From Solilutibacter pythonis (GTDB taxonomy: Bacteria; Pseudomonadota; Gammaproteobacteria; Xanthomonadales; Xanthomonadaceae), in the NCBI RefSeq assembly GCF_003697345.1, contig NZ_RFLY01000011.1, positions 33,833-97,832 of the forward strand: a stretch of 64,000 nucleotides of DNA, written 5' to 3'. The notes beneath the pieces were generated by a model. That model ran no database searches, was not told the origin of the DNA, and saw only the letters and a list, made by a program, of their open reading frames with translations. Positions 36,625 to 48,846 of the stretch are shown in pieces. Position 1 is the first letter of the stretch; the number at the start of each line of letters is the position of its first letter. The translations under genes and the position numbers were made by a program.

Positions 36625-38073
36625 TCAATAGCGATAGTGCGCGGGCTTGTACGGCCCTTCCACCGGCACGCCGAGGTAGTCGGCCTGTTCCTGGGAGAGG
36701 CGGGTCAGCTTCACGCCGATCTTTTCCAGGTGCAGGCGGGCGACTTCCTCGTCCAGCTTCTTCGGCAGGATGTAGACCTTCGCCTCGTAGGCGTCCTTGT
36801 GGGCCCACAGGTCGATCTGCGCCAGGGTCTGGTTGGAGAAGCTGTTGGACATCACGAAGCTCGGGTGGCCGGTGGCGCAGCCCAGGTTCACCAGCCGGCC
36901 TTCGGCCAGCAGGAAGATGCTGTGGCCCTCGGCGAACGTGAACTTGTCCACCTGCGGTTTGATGTTGGTGCGCGCCGCGCCGCTTTCGTACAGCGCATCG
37001 ACCTGGATTTCGTTGTCGAAATGGCCGATGTTGCAGACGATGGCCTGGTCCTTCATCGCCCGCATGTGGGCGAGGGTGAGGATGTCCTTGTTGCCGGTGG
37101 TGGTGACGTAGATGTCGGCCGTGCCCAGGGTGTCCTCGACGGTCTTGACCTCGAAGCCTTCCATCGCCGCCTGCAAGGCGCAGATCGGGTCGATCTCGGT
37201 GACGACCACGCGCGCGCCATAGGCGCGCAGGGAGGCGGCGCAGCCCTTGCCGACATCGCCGTAGCCGCAGACCACGGCGACCTTGCCGGCGAGCATCACG
37301 TCCAGCGCGCGCTTCAGGCCATCGGCCAGCGATTCGCGGCAGCCGTAGAGATTGTCGAATTTCGATTTCGTCACCGAGTCGTTGACGTTGATCGCCGGCA
37401 CCAGCAGCTTGCCGGACTCGGCCAACTGATAGAGGCGGTGCACCCCGGTGGTGGTTTCTTCCGACACGCCCTTCCAGTCGGCGATCACCCGCGTCCAGAA
37501 ACCCGGGCGCTCGGCGGCGACGCGCTTCAGCAGATTCTTGATGACCTGCTCCTCGTGGCTGGTGGCGGCGGCGTCGACCCAGGCCTCGTCGCCTTGTTCC
37601 AGCTCGTAGCCCTTGTGGATCAGGAGCGTCACGTCGCCGCCGTCGTCGACCACCAACTGCGGGCCGAGGAAGCCGCCGTTGCCATCGGGGAAGGACAGGG
37701 CGGCGAGTGTGCAGTCCCAGTATTCCTCCAGCGTTTCGCCCTTCCAGGCGAACACCGGGGTGCCGGTGGCGGCGATCGCGGCGGCGGCGTGATCCTGGGT
37801 GGAGAAGATGTTGCAGGACGCCCAGCGCACGTCGGCGCCGATGTCCTTCAGCGTCTCGATCAGCACCGCGGTCTGGATGGTCATGTGCAGGCTGCCGGTC
37901 ACGCGCACGCCCTTGAGCGGGGCGTCGGGCGCGTACTTGCCGCGGATCGACATCAGGCCCGGCATTTCGGCTTCGGCGATGTCGATTTCCTTGCGGCCCC
38001 AGTCGGCCAGGGAGATGTCGGCGACCTTGTAGTCGCTTTCGGGGGAGGAGGTCTGCGGGGTATGGGTGGTCAT
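36625..38073 (-). CDS. ahcY: Adenosylhomocysteinase
   Basis: A 482-residue S-adenosylhomocysteine hydrolase, splitting SAH into adenosine and homocysteine after methyl-transfer reactions. From ATG 38073 ([20 protein letters not shown]). Landmarks are [32 protein letters not shown], the NAD site [16 protein letters not shown] and the C-terminal [13 protein letters not shown] with the conserved Lys-Tyr. The upstream frame extension is inside the riboswitch and not coding. An SAH riboswitch lies 36 bases upstream, so high SAH should raise expression. Confidence 0.97.
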   Translation of the reverse strand: MTTHTPQTSSPESDYKVADISLADWGRKEIDIAEAEMPGLMSIRGKYAPDAPLKGVRVTGSLHMTIQTAVLIETLKDIGADVRWASCNIFSTQDHAAAAIAATGTPVFAWKGETLEEYWDCTLAALSFPDGNGGFLGPQLVVDDGGDVTLLIHKGYELEQGDEAWVDAAATSHEEQVIKNLLKRVAAERPGFWTRVIADWKGVSEETTTGVHRLYQLAESGKLLVPAINVNDSVTKSKFDNLYGCRESLADGLKRALDVMLAGKVAVVCGYGDVGKGCAASLRAYGARVVVTEIDPICALQAAMEGFEVKTVEDTLGTADIYVTTTGNKDILTLAHMRAMKDQAIVCNIGHFDNEIQVDALYESGAARTNIKPQVDKFTFAEGHSIFLLAEGRLVNLGCATGHPSFVMSNSFSNQTLAQIDLWAHKDAYEAKVYILPKKLDEEVARLHLEKIGVKLTRLSQEQADYLGVPVEGPYKPAHYRY

Positions 38074-38108
38074 CGGGCGCTCCGTGAGGGATGAAGGGGG
38101 TTCATGGT

Positions 38109-38178
38109 CACGGGCGCCGTTGTGTTCCGTGCCGAGCCTGGTGGGAATCCCCATCGCAGCGCCCCTCGGCGGAGCGCC
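38109..38178 (-). promoter_or_regulatory. SAH riboswitch (ahcY leader)
   Basis: On the minus strand the sequence reads CGCCGAGGGGCGCTGCGATG, then GGGGATTCCC as a hairpin, CCAGGCTCGGCACGG and AACACAACGGCGCCCGTG. This matches the S-adenosylhomocysteine aptamer: the conserved CCGAGG.GCGCTGC and CCAGGCTCGG strands pair to form the first helices, and AACGGCGC forms the pseudoknot. It sits between a -10-like site and the ahcY start. SAH riboswitches are on-switches, so it should raise ahcY expression when SAH accumulates. Confidence 0.92.
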
Positions 38179-38184
38179 ATTGTA
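38179..38184 (-). promoter_or_regulatory. -10 element of ahcY
   Basis: TACAAT on the minus strand directly upstream of the riboswitch. No clear -35 was found at 16-18 bases; the best is CCTTCA. Confidence 0.5.
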
Positions 38185-38302
38185 TTTCTTCTTGTTCGCG
38201 ATGAAGGGATCGCTGGATCGCCGGGGCGTCATGACCTTTGGCTCCTGCGCCGCGCCGGCGCCCGTGCCAACCTGCGGATCGGAACAAACGAGGATCCAGA
38301 CG

Positions 38303-40753
<2,451 letters not shown>

Positions 40754-40797
40754 GGCGGTCCGCCGCCGCGCCGTATCGGCGGCCAGGAAAATCGACG

Positions 40798-40826
40798 CAC
40801 GCGCCGCCGCGTGGCGGCGTGTGTTT
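40798..40826 (+). terminator. Terminator after the S9 peptidase gene
   Basis: CACGCGCCGCC (40798-40808) and GGCGGCGTGTG (40813-40823) form an 11-bp stem with one G-T pair and loop GCGT, followed by TTT. Confidence 0.75.
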
Positions 40827-40902
40827 ATCGCCAGGTGGATTGGTCGGACGCGCTCTCCAGCGCGCGCGGCGTGACCGGCGGGTGCCGCTGTGCCGGGTTG
40901 AT

Positions 40903-41169
40903 GACAGGGATTCGTGACAGGGATTCGTGACAGGGATTCGTGACAGGGATTCGTGACAGGGATTCGTGACAGGGATTCGTGACAGGGATTCGTGACTGGA
41001 ATTCGTGACTGGAATTCGTGACTGGAATTCGTGACTGGAATTCGTGACTGGAATTCGTGACTGGAATTCGTGACTGGAATTCGTGATTGGAATTCGTGAT
41101 TGGAATTCGTGATTGGAATTCGTGATTGGAATTCGTGATTGGAATTCGTGATTGGAATTCGTGATTGGG
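40903..41169. repeat. 13-bp tandem repeat, 20 copies in three ordered blocks
   Basis: Twenty head-to-tail 13-mers: seven GACAGGGATTCGT (40903-40993), seven GACTGGAATTCGT (40994-41084) and six GATTGGAATTCGT (41085-41162), then a partial GATTGGG to 41169. Within each block the copies are identical and neighbouring blocks differ by one or two substitutions. Thirteen copies hold an EcoRI site. The + strand has TGA in every unit, while all three minus-strand frames stay open because 13 is not a multiple of three, so the long frames there are artefacts. Confidence 0.97.
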
Positions 41170-41447
41170 GCCGCGACCGGAACGAGAGCGGCAGACACCT
41201 CCGCCGTTGCCGGGGTCGCATCGCATGCGGAACGGAAAACCTCCGTTTCCGGGCGATTTCATGTTGCGGTGCGATATACGCGCCTGCGCGTTGACGCTTG
41301 TCATCAAGCTGGCGTAGCGTGGCCCACGGCATCGCGGGCCGGGTGGGCGGCGGCGCCATCGAATCGATGGATCGAACACCGCGCCCGCCCTCGTGCCGTT
41401 TCGGCCCGTGGGGCGGGGGAGTGCAACCTCACCACGGGAAAACAGCC
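41170..41447. other. Spacer between 13-bp array and SGNH gene
   Basis: With the terminator and array this completes a 694-base gap between the peptidase and SGNH genes. Apart from the array no gene was recognised. TTGACG (41291-41296) and TAGCGT (18 bases on) form a weak promoter candidate about 130 bases before the ATG. Confidence 0.4.
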
Positions 41448-42536
41448 ATGACCGTCCGCTTCGCCAAGTCCCCGCGCCTCTTGTCGTCCGCCTTGCTCGT
41501 GTTCGCCACCGCCCCGCCGGCGTTGGCCAGCACCCTGACCCAGAATGCGTCGTGGACGATCGATCGCTCCGATACCCGTGCCAAGTATCGCGTCGTCGCC
41601 TACGGCGACTCGATCTACGCCGGCTACAACGGCTCGCTCTCGCGCGCGGCGACCTTCTCCGCGCCCACGGTGGAATCGGAATACCTGTCCGGCGTGTGGA
41701 AGACCGATATCGAGAACGTCCGCCGGGCTAAATCGGGCGCGGTGGCTTCCGATGTCTACCGGAACAAGATCGTGGCCGAGCGGTCGTACATGCAGCATGC
41801 CTCGACCCGCGTGGTCACTTTCGAGATGTGCGGCAATGACGGGTTGCAGGCGCGCGCCAGCTTCAAATCGCAGACCGGCACCTGCAACTACGCCGTGCTC
41901 GACGAGGCCGTTCACAACTGCAAAATCCACGTCGCCGCCGCGATGGATTTCATCAATGCCAATGCCTACCCGGGCGTCAAGCTGAAGGTCATCAGCAACC
42001 TCTATTACCCCGGCTACGACGCCGACAACGTGCACAGCTCGTGCAGGGATGCGCGCACCGGCGCGCACGTCAACCTGCGCGACAGGTTTCTGCCGTCGAT
42101 GGCGAAGATGAATTACTGGATGTGCGAATACGCGCGGCGAAAGGACTTCCGCTGCGCCGACAGCTTCGCCGAGTACATGGGCGCCGATTACGACAGCAAC
42201 GGCGACGGACGGGTGGATTCCGAGGCGCTGAGATACGTCGCCGGCGAAAGCGAATCCAGCTACGTCACCCGTATCGTCTCGACCCTGCGCTCGACCATCC
42301 GGGACGCGAATACCCACTTCGTGTCGTCCTCCAGCAGCTACGACTACATCCAGTCCGACGATGTCCATCCCACCTATGCCGGCGATACGCTCCGCTCGGG
42401 CATCTGGGGCGGCGCGGCGGACAAGGGCGCGCCGCGCTTCACCGCGTTCGTCAACGGCCGCAACCCGATATGGAACCAATACGGCCACGAACGCATGGGC
42501 TGGGTGTTGTCGACCTATGGCCCGGCCACGCCCTGA
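41448..42536 (+). CDS. Secreted SGNH/GDSL-type hydrolase with calcium-like loop
   Basis: A 362-residue protein. ATG 41448 begins a signal peptide of about 27 residues (ending PPALAS). The SGNH hydrolase motifs are present: AYGDSIYAGY with nucleophile Ser55, the EMCGNDG block and a C-terminal Asp305/His307 in SDDVHPTYAG. Near residue 249 is DSNGDGRVD, a DxNxDGxVD loop that resembles calcium-binding EF-hand or dockerin loops. It probably cleaves an ester in the periplasm or outside the cell; the substrate is unknown. The 13-bp array lies about 280 bases upstream of its start. Confidence 0.85.
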   Translation: MTVRFAKSPRLLSSALLVFATAPPALASTLTQNASWTIDRSDTRAKYRVVAYGDSIYAGYNGSLSRAATFSAPTVESEYLSGVWKTDIENVRRAKSGAVASDVYRNKIVAERSYMQHASTRVVTFEMCGNDGLQARASFKSQTGTCNYAVLDEAVHNCKIHVAAAMDFINANAYPGVKLKVISNLYYPGYDADNVHSSCRDARTGAHVNLRDRFLPSMAKMNYWMCEYARRKDFRCADSFAEYMGADYDSNGDGRVDSEALRYVAGESESSYVTRIVSTLRSTIRDANTHFVSSSSSYDYIQSDDVHPTYAGDTLRSGIWGGAADKGAPRFTAFVNGRNPIWNQYGHERMGWVLSTYGPATP

Positions 42537-42600
42537 GGCGCCGGTGCCGGCGTCGAATGGCCATGATCCGCGTCTCCCGCCCCCGCAAGTCCGGAGCGGG

Positions 42601-43164
42601 ATGCGGCGGCGCGTCCTGGGGTGGATGGCGGTTGCGGTGGTCATTCTGCTGGCCGGTTGCTACGGCTGGCTCAGCATGCGGCCCAAGCCCTTGCGGGTCG
42701 ATGTGTCCGGGCCGGCCGGGCGGGCGGTTGACGGCGCGCGCGCCGCGGCTCTCCCGCCGCCGGCCGCCGCCGCCGCTCAGCCCACGGAGCCGGGCGACGT
42801 GACGCCCGATATCAAGGATTACATCCCGCCCGGCCGCGAACCGGAGATGGGCGAAGTGATCGCCCGGCTGCGCGCGGCGGGCGTGCAATCGGGCATCGCC
42901 GCCTTCAACCCGCCCGGCACCCGCCCGCCGCTGGTGGGGATCGCGGTACCGGAGGATTTTCCGCTGCCCGAGGGGTACGTCCGCCACACGCAGACCACCG
43001 ACGATGGCCAGCGCATCGAGCCGATCCTGATGTTCTCGCCCGATTACGATTTCTTCGACGCCCAGGGGCGGCCGATCCAGGTGCCGGAAAATCGCGTGGT
43101 ACCGCCCGTGCATGCGCCCCCGGGCCTGAATGTCCGCATGATCCGTATCCCGCCGCCACGTTGA
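42601..43164 (+). CDS. Putative lipoprotein upstream of the Lnt-like gene
   Basis: A 187-residue protein. ATG 42601 gives a short basic N-terminus (MRRRVLGWMAVAVVILLAGC) ending in a lipobox, LLAGC, with the cysteine at residue 20. A Pro/Ala-rich linker is followed by a compact region with PDIKDYIPPGREPEMGEVIA and LPEGYVRHTQTTDDGQRIE. The family is not recognised. Its stop overlaps a possible TTG start of the Lnt-like gene, so the lipoprotein and an acyltransferase-like protein may work together (inference). An outer-membrane location is probable because the residue after cysteine is tyrosine, not aspartate. Confidence 0.68.
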   Translation: MRRRVLGWMAVAVVILLAGCYGWLSMRPKPLRVDVSGPAGRAVDGARAAALPPPAAAAAQPTEPGDVTPDIKDYIPPGREPEMGEVIARLRAAGVQSGIAAFNPPGTRPPLVGIAVPEDFPLPEGYVRHTQTTDDGQRIEPILMFSPDYDFFDAQGRPIQVPENRVVPPVHAPPGLNVRMIRIPPPR

Positions 43165-43193
43165 GCGGTGGTCGCTTCCGGCTCGCTTCCGCC

Positions 43194-45638
43194 ATGACAC
43201 GTTTCCTTTCCGGCGCCCGCACGCCCGTCGAGCTCCTTGCCTGCGGGCTGCTGTTCGGGCTGTATGCCCGTGGCGGTAACGCCTTCATCCTTGGCTTCGT
43301 CGCCCTGGCGCCGTGGCTCGTCACGCTGGACAAGCCGCGTGGCCTCGTCGCCACCGTGTCCAACGCGTGGGCGATGAGCGTCGTCTTCGTGTTGGCGGCC
43401 TTTCACTGGTTCGCGTTCGCCATTGCCGATTATTTCGGCATCGAACCGGCGCTGGCGCTGGCGTCGCTGACGGTGGCCGCGCCGTTGCTGCAACCGCAGT
43501 GGATCGCATTCGCGCTGGTGCGGCGCTGGGCCGCGCGCCGGCATGGTCCGCCGCTGGTGGCGCTGGCTGGCGCATCGGCCTGGGCGGGCTGCGAATGGCT
43601 GTGGCCGAAGCTGCTCGGCGACACGCTCGGCCACGGGCTGTATCCCTCGCCGTGGCTGCGCCAGTTCGCCGATGTCGCCGGCGCGGCGGGGTTGAGCTTC
43701 GCCCTGATCCTCGCCAACGAGGCGCTGGCGCTGGCATTCGCGCGCCGGTGCGCGGCGCGGCGCGAGTGGGGCCGTCCGCTCGCCGTGGCCTGCGCCGTGC
43801 CGCTGTTGCTGGCCGGCTACGGCATGCTTCGGCTGCCGCTGCTGGCTTCGGTCGTGCCGGAAGCGCCGCTGCGGATCGGCATGGTGCAATCGAACATCGT
43901 CGATTACGACCGCCTGCGTGCTGACATCGGCGCCTACGAGGTGGTGCGGCGTGTGCTGGATACCCATTTCGCGCTGTCGTACCCGTTGGCGCGCGCGGGC
44001 CGGGTGGATGCGTTGCTGTGGTCGGAGACCGTTTACCCCACCACCTACGGCCAGCCCAAGAGCGAGGATGGCGCGACCTTCGATCGTGAGATCGCCGACT
44101 TCGTGGCGATGACGCGCGTGCCGCTGGTGTTCGGCACCTACGATGCCGATCCCGATGGCGAATACAACGCCGCCGCCTTCGTCGGGCCGCGGGCGCGGCT
44201 TCTCGGCTTCTACCGCAAGACTAGGCTGTTCTTCGGCACCGAATACCTGCCGCGGTGGGCGGAAGAACTCGGCCTGCGCCGGCTGCTGCCGTGGGCCGGC
44301 GCCTGGCGGCCAGGCCAGGGTGCGCGGGTGATGCCGTTGCGGCTGGCCGATGGCCGCGAGGTGCCGGTACAGGCGTTGATCTGTCTGGACGACGTCGACC
44401 CCGGTCTCGCCATCGATGGCGCGAGGCTGGGGGCGCACGCCTTGCTGGGGATGTCCAACGACAGTTGGTTCACCCGTCACCCGGTGGGCGCGCGTCTGCA
44501 CTTGCAGGTGGCCGCGTTCCGCAGCATCGAGACGCGCCTGCCGCAGGCGCGCGTTACCAGCAATGGGTTCAGCGCGGCGATCGACGCCACCGGCGCGCTG
44601 CTGGCGGAAACCGCGATGGACGAACAAGCCGTGCGGGTGGCGGAACTGGCCGCGCGCCCGGCGCCGTTCACCCCGATGCGCATGTTGGGCGACTGGCTGG
44701 GCAAGGCGGGTTTGGTCTTCCTGGTGCTGCTGGCGGTACGGGCGGCGTTGTCGGACTGGCGGGGCCACCACCCCGCTCGCGCCAGTGCGCGCGCGCCGGT
44801 CGTCTTGCCGCGAGGCGTGGCGATGATGTCGCCGGCGATGCGCGTGGTCATCGTCGGGCTGCAACTGTTCGCGCGTGCCGCGGTGCTGTGGATGGGCGTG
44901 GCCTGGCTGCTTGGCGAAGCCGGGCAGGATCGGCTGCTCACCCAACTGCGCACGTTCGTCGCGCTGGTGCTTTTGCCGGAAGCGTCGGCCTGGCTGCTGA
45001 TGGGCCTGCATCGCGCGCGTCTCGCGGTGGACGACGACGGCCTGCGGCTGTTCCGGCGCGGCCGCGAGGTCCGTCTGCTGCGGAAAGGCGATGGCACGGC
45101 GCTGAGGCCGTGGGCGTTGCCGCTGCCGGCCGATGGCGTCAGCTTGCGCGCGCCGGCGGGCCGGGACATCGTCCTGTCCGGTGTGGACCCCGCCGCCCTG
45201 GCGCGGGCGTTGGATTCCCCCTCTCCGGCCACGTCGCGCGCCAGGCTGTCGCTGCTCGCCGCGCAGGCGCGCGCGTGGGCGCGGCGTGGCCGGTTGGATC
45301 ATCCATTGCCCAAGTTCCTGCTGTTTCCGCTGCTGCCGGCGCTGCCGGCGTTCCGTTTGCATCAGATCATCGCTTTCGGCGGCACCTTCGGCGAGGCGTA
45401 TGTTCATGGCTGGAAAGCGTGGTTCGCCGCGCTCGGCCTGTGGTGGGCGAGTTGGATCGTGATGATGGTGCTGTGGGCGGGCGCGTTGCGGGCGGCGGTG
45501 GAAGCGGTCTGCCTCGCCGCGCCGCGGATCGCGCCGACGCGCATTGTCGGCCTGCGCACCGTGCTGGAATCGGCCGCGCGCTGGCTCTACTACCTGGGCG
45601 TGCCGGTCTGGCTCGCCTGGCGGATGCTGGCGGCCTGA
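43194..45638 (+). CDS. Lnt-like acyltransferase fused to a C-terminal membrane domain
   Basis: An 814-residue protein from ATG 43194 (a TTG at 43161 overlapping the lipoprotein stop is possible). The first half follows apolipoprotein N-acyltransferase: N-terminal membrane helices, then a nitrilase fold with the triad at about Glu278 (LLWSETVYP), Lys342 (FYRKTRLFFGTEYLP) and Cys397 (LICLDDVDP), and the Lnt block FRSIETRLPQARVTSNGFSA. The usual ICYE is ICLD here. From about residue 530 there are extra helices, a beta-rich region (RLAVDDDGLRLFRRGREVR) reminiscent of a bacterial PH-like domain, and three more helices. It is probably a paralogue of true Lnt; its acyl acceptor is unknown. Confidence 0.8.
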   Translation: MTRFLSGARTPVELLACGLLFGLYARGGNAFILGFVALAPWLVTLDKPRGLVATVSNAWAMSVVFVLAAFHWFAFAIADYFGIEPALALASLTVAAPLLQPQWIAFALVRRWAARRHGPPLVALAGASAWAGCEWLWPKLLGDTLGHGLYPSPWLRQFADVAGAAGLSFALILANEALALAFARRCAARREWGRPLAVACAVPLLLAGYGMLRLPLLASVVPEAPLRIGMVQSNIVDYDRLRADIGAYEVVRRVLDTHFALSYPLARAGRVDALLWSETVYPTTYGQPKSEDGATFDREIADFVAMTRVPLVFGTYDADPDGEYNAAAFVGPRARLLGFYRKTRLFFGTEYLPRWAEELGLRRLLPWAGAWRPGQGARVMPLRLADGREVPVQALICLDDVDPGLAIDGARLGAHALLGMSNDSWFTRHPVGARLHLQVAAFRSIETRLPQARVTSNGFSAAIDATGALLAETAMDEQAVRVAELAARPAPFTPMRMLGDWLGKAGLVFLVLLAVRAALSDWRGHHPARASARAPVVLPRGVAMMSPAMRVVIVGLQLFARAAVLWMGVAWLLGEAGQDRLLTQLRTFVALVLLPEASAWLLMGLHRARLAVDDDGLRLFRRGREVRLLRKGDGTALRPWALPLPADGVSLRAPAGRDIVLSGVDPAALARALDSPSPATSRARLSLLAAQARAWARRGRLDHPLPKFLLFPLLPALPAFRLHQIIAFGGTFGEAYVHGWKAWFAALGLWWASWIVMMVLWAGALRAAVEAVCLAAPRIAPTRIVGLRTVLESAARWLYYLGVPVWLAWRMLAA

Positions 45639-45653
45639 CCCGCGCCGCCAGGA

Positions 45654-45683
45654 GAAACGGGCCGCATGGAGGCGGCCCGTTTC
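45654..45683. terminator. Bidirectional terminator, Lnt-like gene and metK
   Basis: GAAACGGGCCGC (45654-45665) and GCGGCCCGTTTC (45672-45683), loop ATGGAG, a perfect 12-bp stem with As and Ts at its base, between the converging genes. Confidence 0.88.
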
Positions 45684-45704
45684 CTTCGCGTCATGGCATT
45701 GCGG

Positions 45705-46940
45705 TCACTTCTTCAGCTTGGCCTGCTTGCGCAGTTCCTCCGCCTTGTCGGTTTTTTCCCAGCTGAAGGCGGTGGCCTTCTGCTTCTTGCCGGTGCCGTC
45801 GGTATAGCTGATTTCCCTGGGCTTGCGGCCGAAGTGGCCGTAGGCGGCGGTGCGCTGGTAGATCGGGTGCACCAGGTCGAGCATCTTGATGATGCCGTAC
45901 GGGCGCAGGTCGAAGTTGGCGCGGATGAGTTTTTCGATCTGGTCGTCGGGGATCTTGCCGGTACCGAAGGTGGTGACCGAGATCGAAGTCGGCTCGGCCA
46001 CGCCGATGGCGTAGCTGACCTGCACTTCGCATTTGCCGGCCAGTCCGGCGGCGACGATGTTCTTCGCCACGTAGCGCGCCGCGTAGGCGGCCGAGCGGTC
46101 CACCTTCGAAGGGTCCTTGCCGGAGAACGCGCCGCCGCCGTGGCGGGCCATGCCGCCGTAGGTGTCGACGATGATCTTGCGCCCGGTCAGGCCGCAGTCG
46201 CCCACCGGGCCGCCGATCACGAAGATGCCGGTCGGGTTGATATGCACCTTGTTCTTCGGCAGCGCCTCGAACCACTTCTTCGGCAGCACCGGGCGCAGGA
46301 TTTCCTCGCGCACCGCCTCGATCAGGTGCTTCTGTTTGATCCCCGGATCGTGCTGGGTCGAGAGCACCACCGCGTCCAGTCCCTCGATGGTGTGGCCGTC
46401 GTCGTTGTAGCGCAACGTGACTTGGCTCTTGGCGTCCGGGCGTAGCCACGGCAGCTTGCCGTTCTTGCGCAGCTTGGCCTGCTGCTCGACCAGTCGGTGG
46501 CTGTAGTAAATCGGCGCGGGCATGAATTCCGGCGCCTCGTTGCAGGCGTAGCCGAACATCAGGCCCTGGTCGCCGGCGCCCATTTCCTCGGGCTTCTTGG
46601 CTTTCCTCTCGGTGCCGTCCACACCCGCGGCGATGTCCGGCGACTGCTTGCCGAGCATGTTGATGATGGCGCAGGTGTGGCCGTCGAAACCGACATCCGA
46701 ATTGTCGTAGCCGATGTCGTTGATGACGTTGCGGGCCAGGCCCTCGATGTCCACCCAGGCGCTGGTGGTCACTTCGCCGGCGACGATCGCCGCGCCAGTC
46801 TTGACCAGCGTTTCGCAGGCCACGCGGGCGCGCTTGTCCTGGGCCAGGATGGCATCGAGGACAGCGTCGGAGATCTGGTCGGCGATCTTGTCCGGATGGC
46901 CTTCGGAGACCGATTCGGAAGTGAACAGATAGCTGGACAT
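45705..46940 (-). CDS. metK: S-adenosylmethionine synthetase
   Basis: A 411-residue enzyme from ATG 46940 ([20 protein letters not shown]). It joins ATP and methionine to give S-adenosylmethionine. The family signatures [13 protein letters not shown] and [19 protein letters not shown] are intact, as are the N-terminal HPDKIADQ metal/ATP site and the C-terminal [19 protein letters not shown] lies about eight bases before the start. Together with ahcY and metF it makes this 11-kb stretch a methyl-cycle cluster. No riboswitch was recognised in its leader. Confidence 0.97.
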   Translation of the reverse strand: MSSYLFTSESVSEGHPDKIADQISDAVLDAILAQDKRARVACETLVKTGAAIVAGEVTTSAWVDIEGLARNVINDIGYDNSDVGFDGHTCAIINMLGKQSPDIAAGVDGTERKAKKPEEMGAGDQGLMFGYACNEAPEFMPAPIYYSHRLVEQQAKLRKNGKLPWLRPDAKSQVTLRYNDDGHTIEGLDAVVLSTQHDPGIKQKHLIEAVREEILRPVLPKKWFEALPKNKVHINPTGIFVIGGPVGDCGLTGRKIIVDTYGGMARHGGGAFSGKDPSKVDRSAAYAARYVAKNIVAAGLAGKCEVQVSYAIGVAEPTSISVTTFGTGKIPDDQIEKLIRANFDLRPYGIIKMLDLVHPIYQRTAAYGHFGRKPREISYTDGTGKKQKATAFSWEKTDKAEELRKQAKLKK

Positions 46941-47136
46941 CGACTTGTATCCTTTTATTCGGATGAAAAGATGTAGCGAATGATACATGCGTGCACGGGC
47001 GCATGCACGAGCGCCGCCAGTTTGCCCGATGACGGTTAAGCAGACGTATCCGGCCCGGCTGTCATCGCCCCGCAACCGTGCTGCAACCCGGCTGACGCGG
47101 GGGGCGGCCACGATCAGGTATCCCATACCGCATCCG

Positions 47137-48846
47137 ATGGGCATGATCCAGCTCGAAGAACGTCTGCAACAGCGTTTTCCGCATTGGTTCCGGGGGCGTC
47201 GCGCGCCCGTCGCGCGTACGCTGGTGCGTGGTGTCGGCCGCTGGTCGCGGCTGGACCGGGTGGAATCGTTCCTGCGGGCCAACGGCCATCTACGCGATTT
47301 CGAGTTCGTCCGCGCCGCGCTGGATCACCTGGAGGCGCGCTACGACATCGACGAGGCCGCGCTGGCGCGGGTTCCCGTTAGCGGCCGCCTGCTGATCGTT
47401 GCCAATCATCCTTCCGGCGCGCTCGATGCGCTGGCGCTGCTCGACGCGGTCGGCCGCGTGCGGCGCGATGTGCGCATCGTCGCCAACGATTTCCTTACCA
47501 CCCTCACCGGCCTGTCCAACCTGCTGTTGCCGGTGCGGGTGTTCGGCGGCCGGGCCGGGGCCGACTCGGTGCGGGCGATCGAGTCCGCGCTGGCGCGGGA
47601 GGAATGCGTCATCGTGTTTCCGGCCGGCGAAGTGTCGCGGCTTTCGTCCAGAGGTGTGCGCGACGGGCGTTGGCGTCCGGGGTTCGTGCGTTTTGCCCGC
47701 AGCGCCATGGCGCCGGTGCTGCCGATCCACGTCCAGGCGCGCAATTCCGCGTTGTTCTACGGGGCGTCGGCCATCTTCAAGCCGGCCGGCACCGCCCTGC
47801 TGGCGCGCGAGGTCTTCGCCCGCCAGCGTCGCCGCATCGTGCTGCGGGTCGGCCGGGCCGCGTGCCTGCCGGCCGATGTCGAGCCGCATGAAGTGCTGCG
47901 CCGCACGCGCGCCGCGCTCTACCGGCTGGGGCGCGGCGCGACGCCGGTGGCGTCCAGGCCGGAGGCGCTGGCAATGGCGCTGCCGCCCGAACGGGTGCGG
48001 GCCGGCATCGCCGCGATGGAATTGCTTGGCCGCACCAGCGACGGCAAGGAAATCCGTGTCGGCCGGCTGGCGGCCAGCGCGCCGCTGCTGGACGAGATCG
48101 GCCGGCTGCGGGAGCTGACCTTCCGCCAGGTCGGCGAGGGGACCGGCAAGCGTCTCGATCTCGACGAATACGATGCCTGGTACGAACACATCGTGCTGTG
48201 GGATGCGAACGCGATGAGGATCGCCGGGGCTTATCGCGTCGCCCGGGGCGCGCGGATACTGGCCGAAAAGGGGCTGCCCGGTCTCTACACCGCCTCGCTG
48301 TTCCATTACGACGAGGCGGCGGTGCCGCGCATCGCCGCCGGTATGGAACTGGGGCGCAGCTTCGTCGTCCCGGAATACTGGAACAGCCGCAGCCTCGACT
48401 ATCTCTGGCAGGGCATCGGCGCTTATCTGCGCGTGCATCCCGGCGTTCGCTACCTGTTTGGGCCGGTGTCGATCAGCGCCGCGTTGCCGCCGGCCGCGCG
48501 CGACGCGCTGGTGGCTTATTACTCGCGTTATTTCGGCGGTGGCGACGGCCTGGCGCACTCGCTACGGCCCTTCGCTTATTTCGCCGCGCCGCCGGATTTC
48601 GGCGGGCTTGATGCCGATACCGCCTTCCGCGTGCTCAAGCACAACCTCGATGCGCTCGGGAGCAGCGTGCCGACGCTCTACAAACAGTACACCGAACTGT
48701 GCGAACCGGGCGGCGCGCGCTTCCTCGCTTTTGGTGTCGATCCCGATTTCAACAACGCGATCGACGGCCTGATCGAACTCGATCTGGCCGCGATGCGCCC
48801 CAAGAAACGGCGGCGCTACATCGGCGAGCGCGGGGCGGCGGCGTGA
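47137..48846 (+). CDS. OlsF-like acyltransferase fusion (putative ornithine lipid synthase)
   Basis: A 569-residue protein from ATG 47137. The N-terminal half (about 60-290) is a PlsC-type acyltransferase with [14 protein letters not shown] (His91, Asp97) and the substrate block [12 protein letters not shown]. The C-terminal half (about 340-560) is an OlsB-type acetyltransferase-fold domain: [33 protein letters not shown] and [10 protein letters not shown]. This order of an acyltransferase before an OlsB-like domain is that of OlsF, which makes ornithine lipids by N-acylating ornithine then adding a second acyl chain. The product is inferred. A metallophosphoesterase gene overlaps its end. 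Confidence 0.72.
   Translation: MGMIQLEERLQQRFPHWFRGRRAPVARTLVRGVGRWSRLDRVESFLRANGHLRDFEFVRAALDHLEARYDIDEAALARVPVSGRLLIVANHPSGALDALALLDAVGRVRRDVRIVANDFLTTLTGLSNLLLPVRVFGGRAGADSVRAIESALAREECVIVFPAGEVSRLSSRGVRDGRWRPGFVRFARSAMAPVLPIHVQARNSALFYGASAIFKPAGTALLAREVFARQRRRIVLRVGRAACLPADVEPHEVLRRTRAALYRLGRGATPVASRPEALAMALPPERVRAGIAAMELLGRTSDGKEIRVGRLAASAPLLDEIGRLRELTFRQVGEGTGKRLDLDEYDAWYEHIVLWDANAMRIAGAYRVARGARILAEKGLPGLYTASLFHYDEAAVPRIAAGMELGRSFVVPEYWNSRSLDYLWQGIGAYLRVHPGVRYLFGPVSISAALPPAARDALVAYYSRYFGGGDGLAHSLRPFAYFAAPPDFGGLDADTAFRVLKHNLDALGSSVPTLYKQYTELCEPGGARFLAFGVDPDFNNAIDGLIELDLAAMRPKKRRRYIGERGAAA

Noticed and set aside
36436..38094. 552-residue plus-strand frame antisense to ahcY
   Set aside because: It is an antisense shadow of ahcY, with no ribosome binding site.
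40903..41169. CRISPR array
   Set aside because: Units are contiguous with no spacers and no cas genes are near.
46941..47136. SAM riboswitch before metK
   Set aside because: The leader is short with no recognisable SAM aptamer; only a ribosome binding site and a small inverted repeat are seen.
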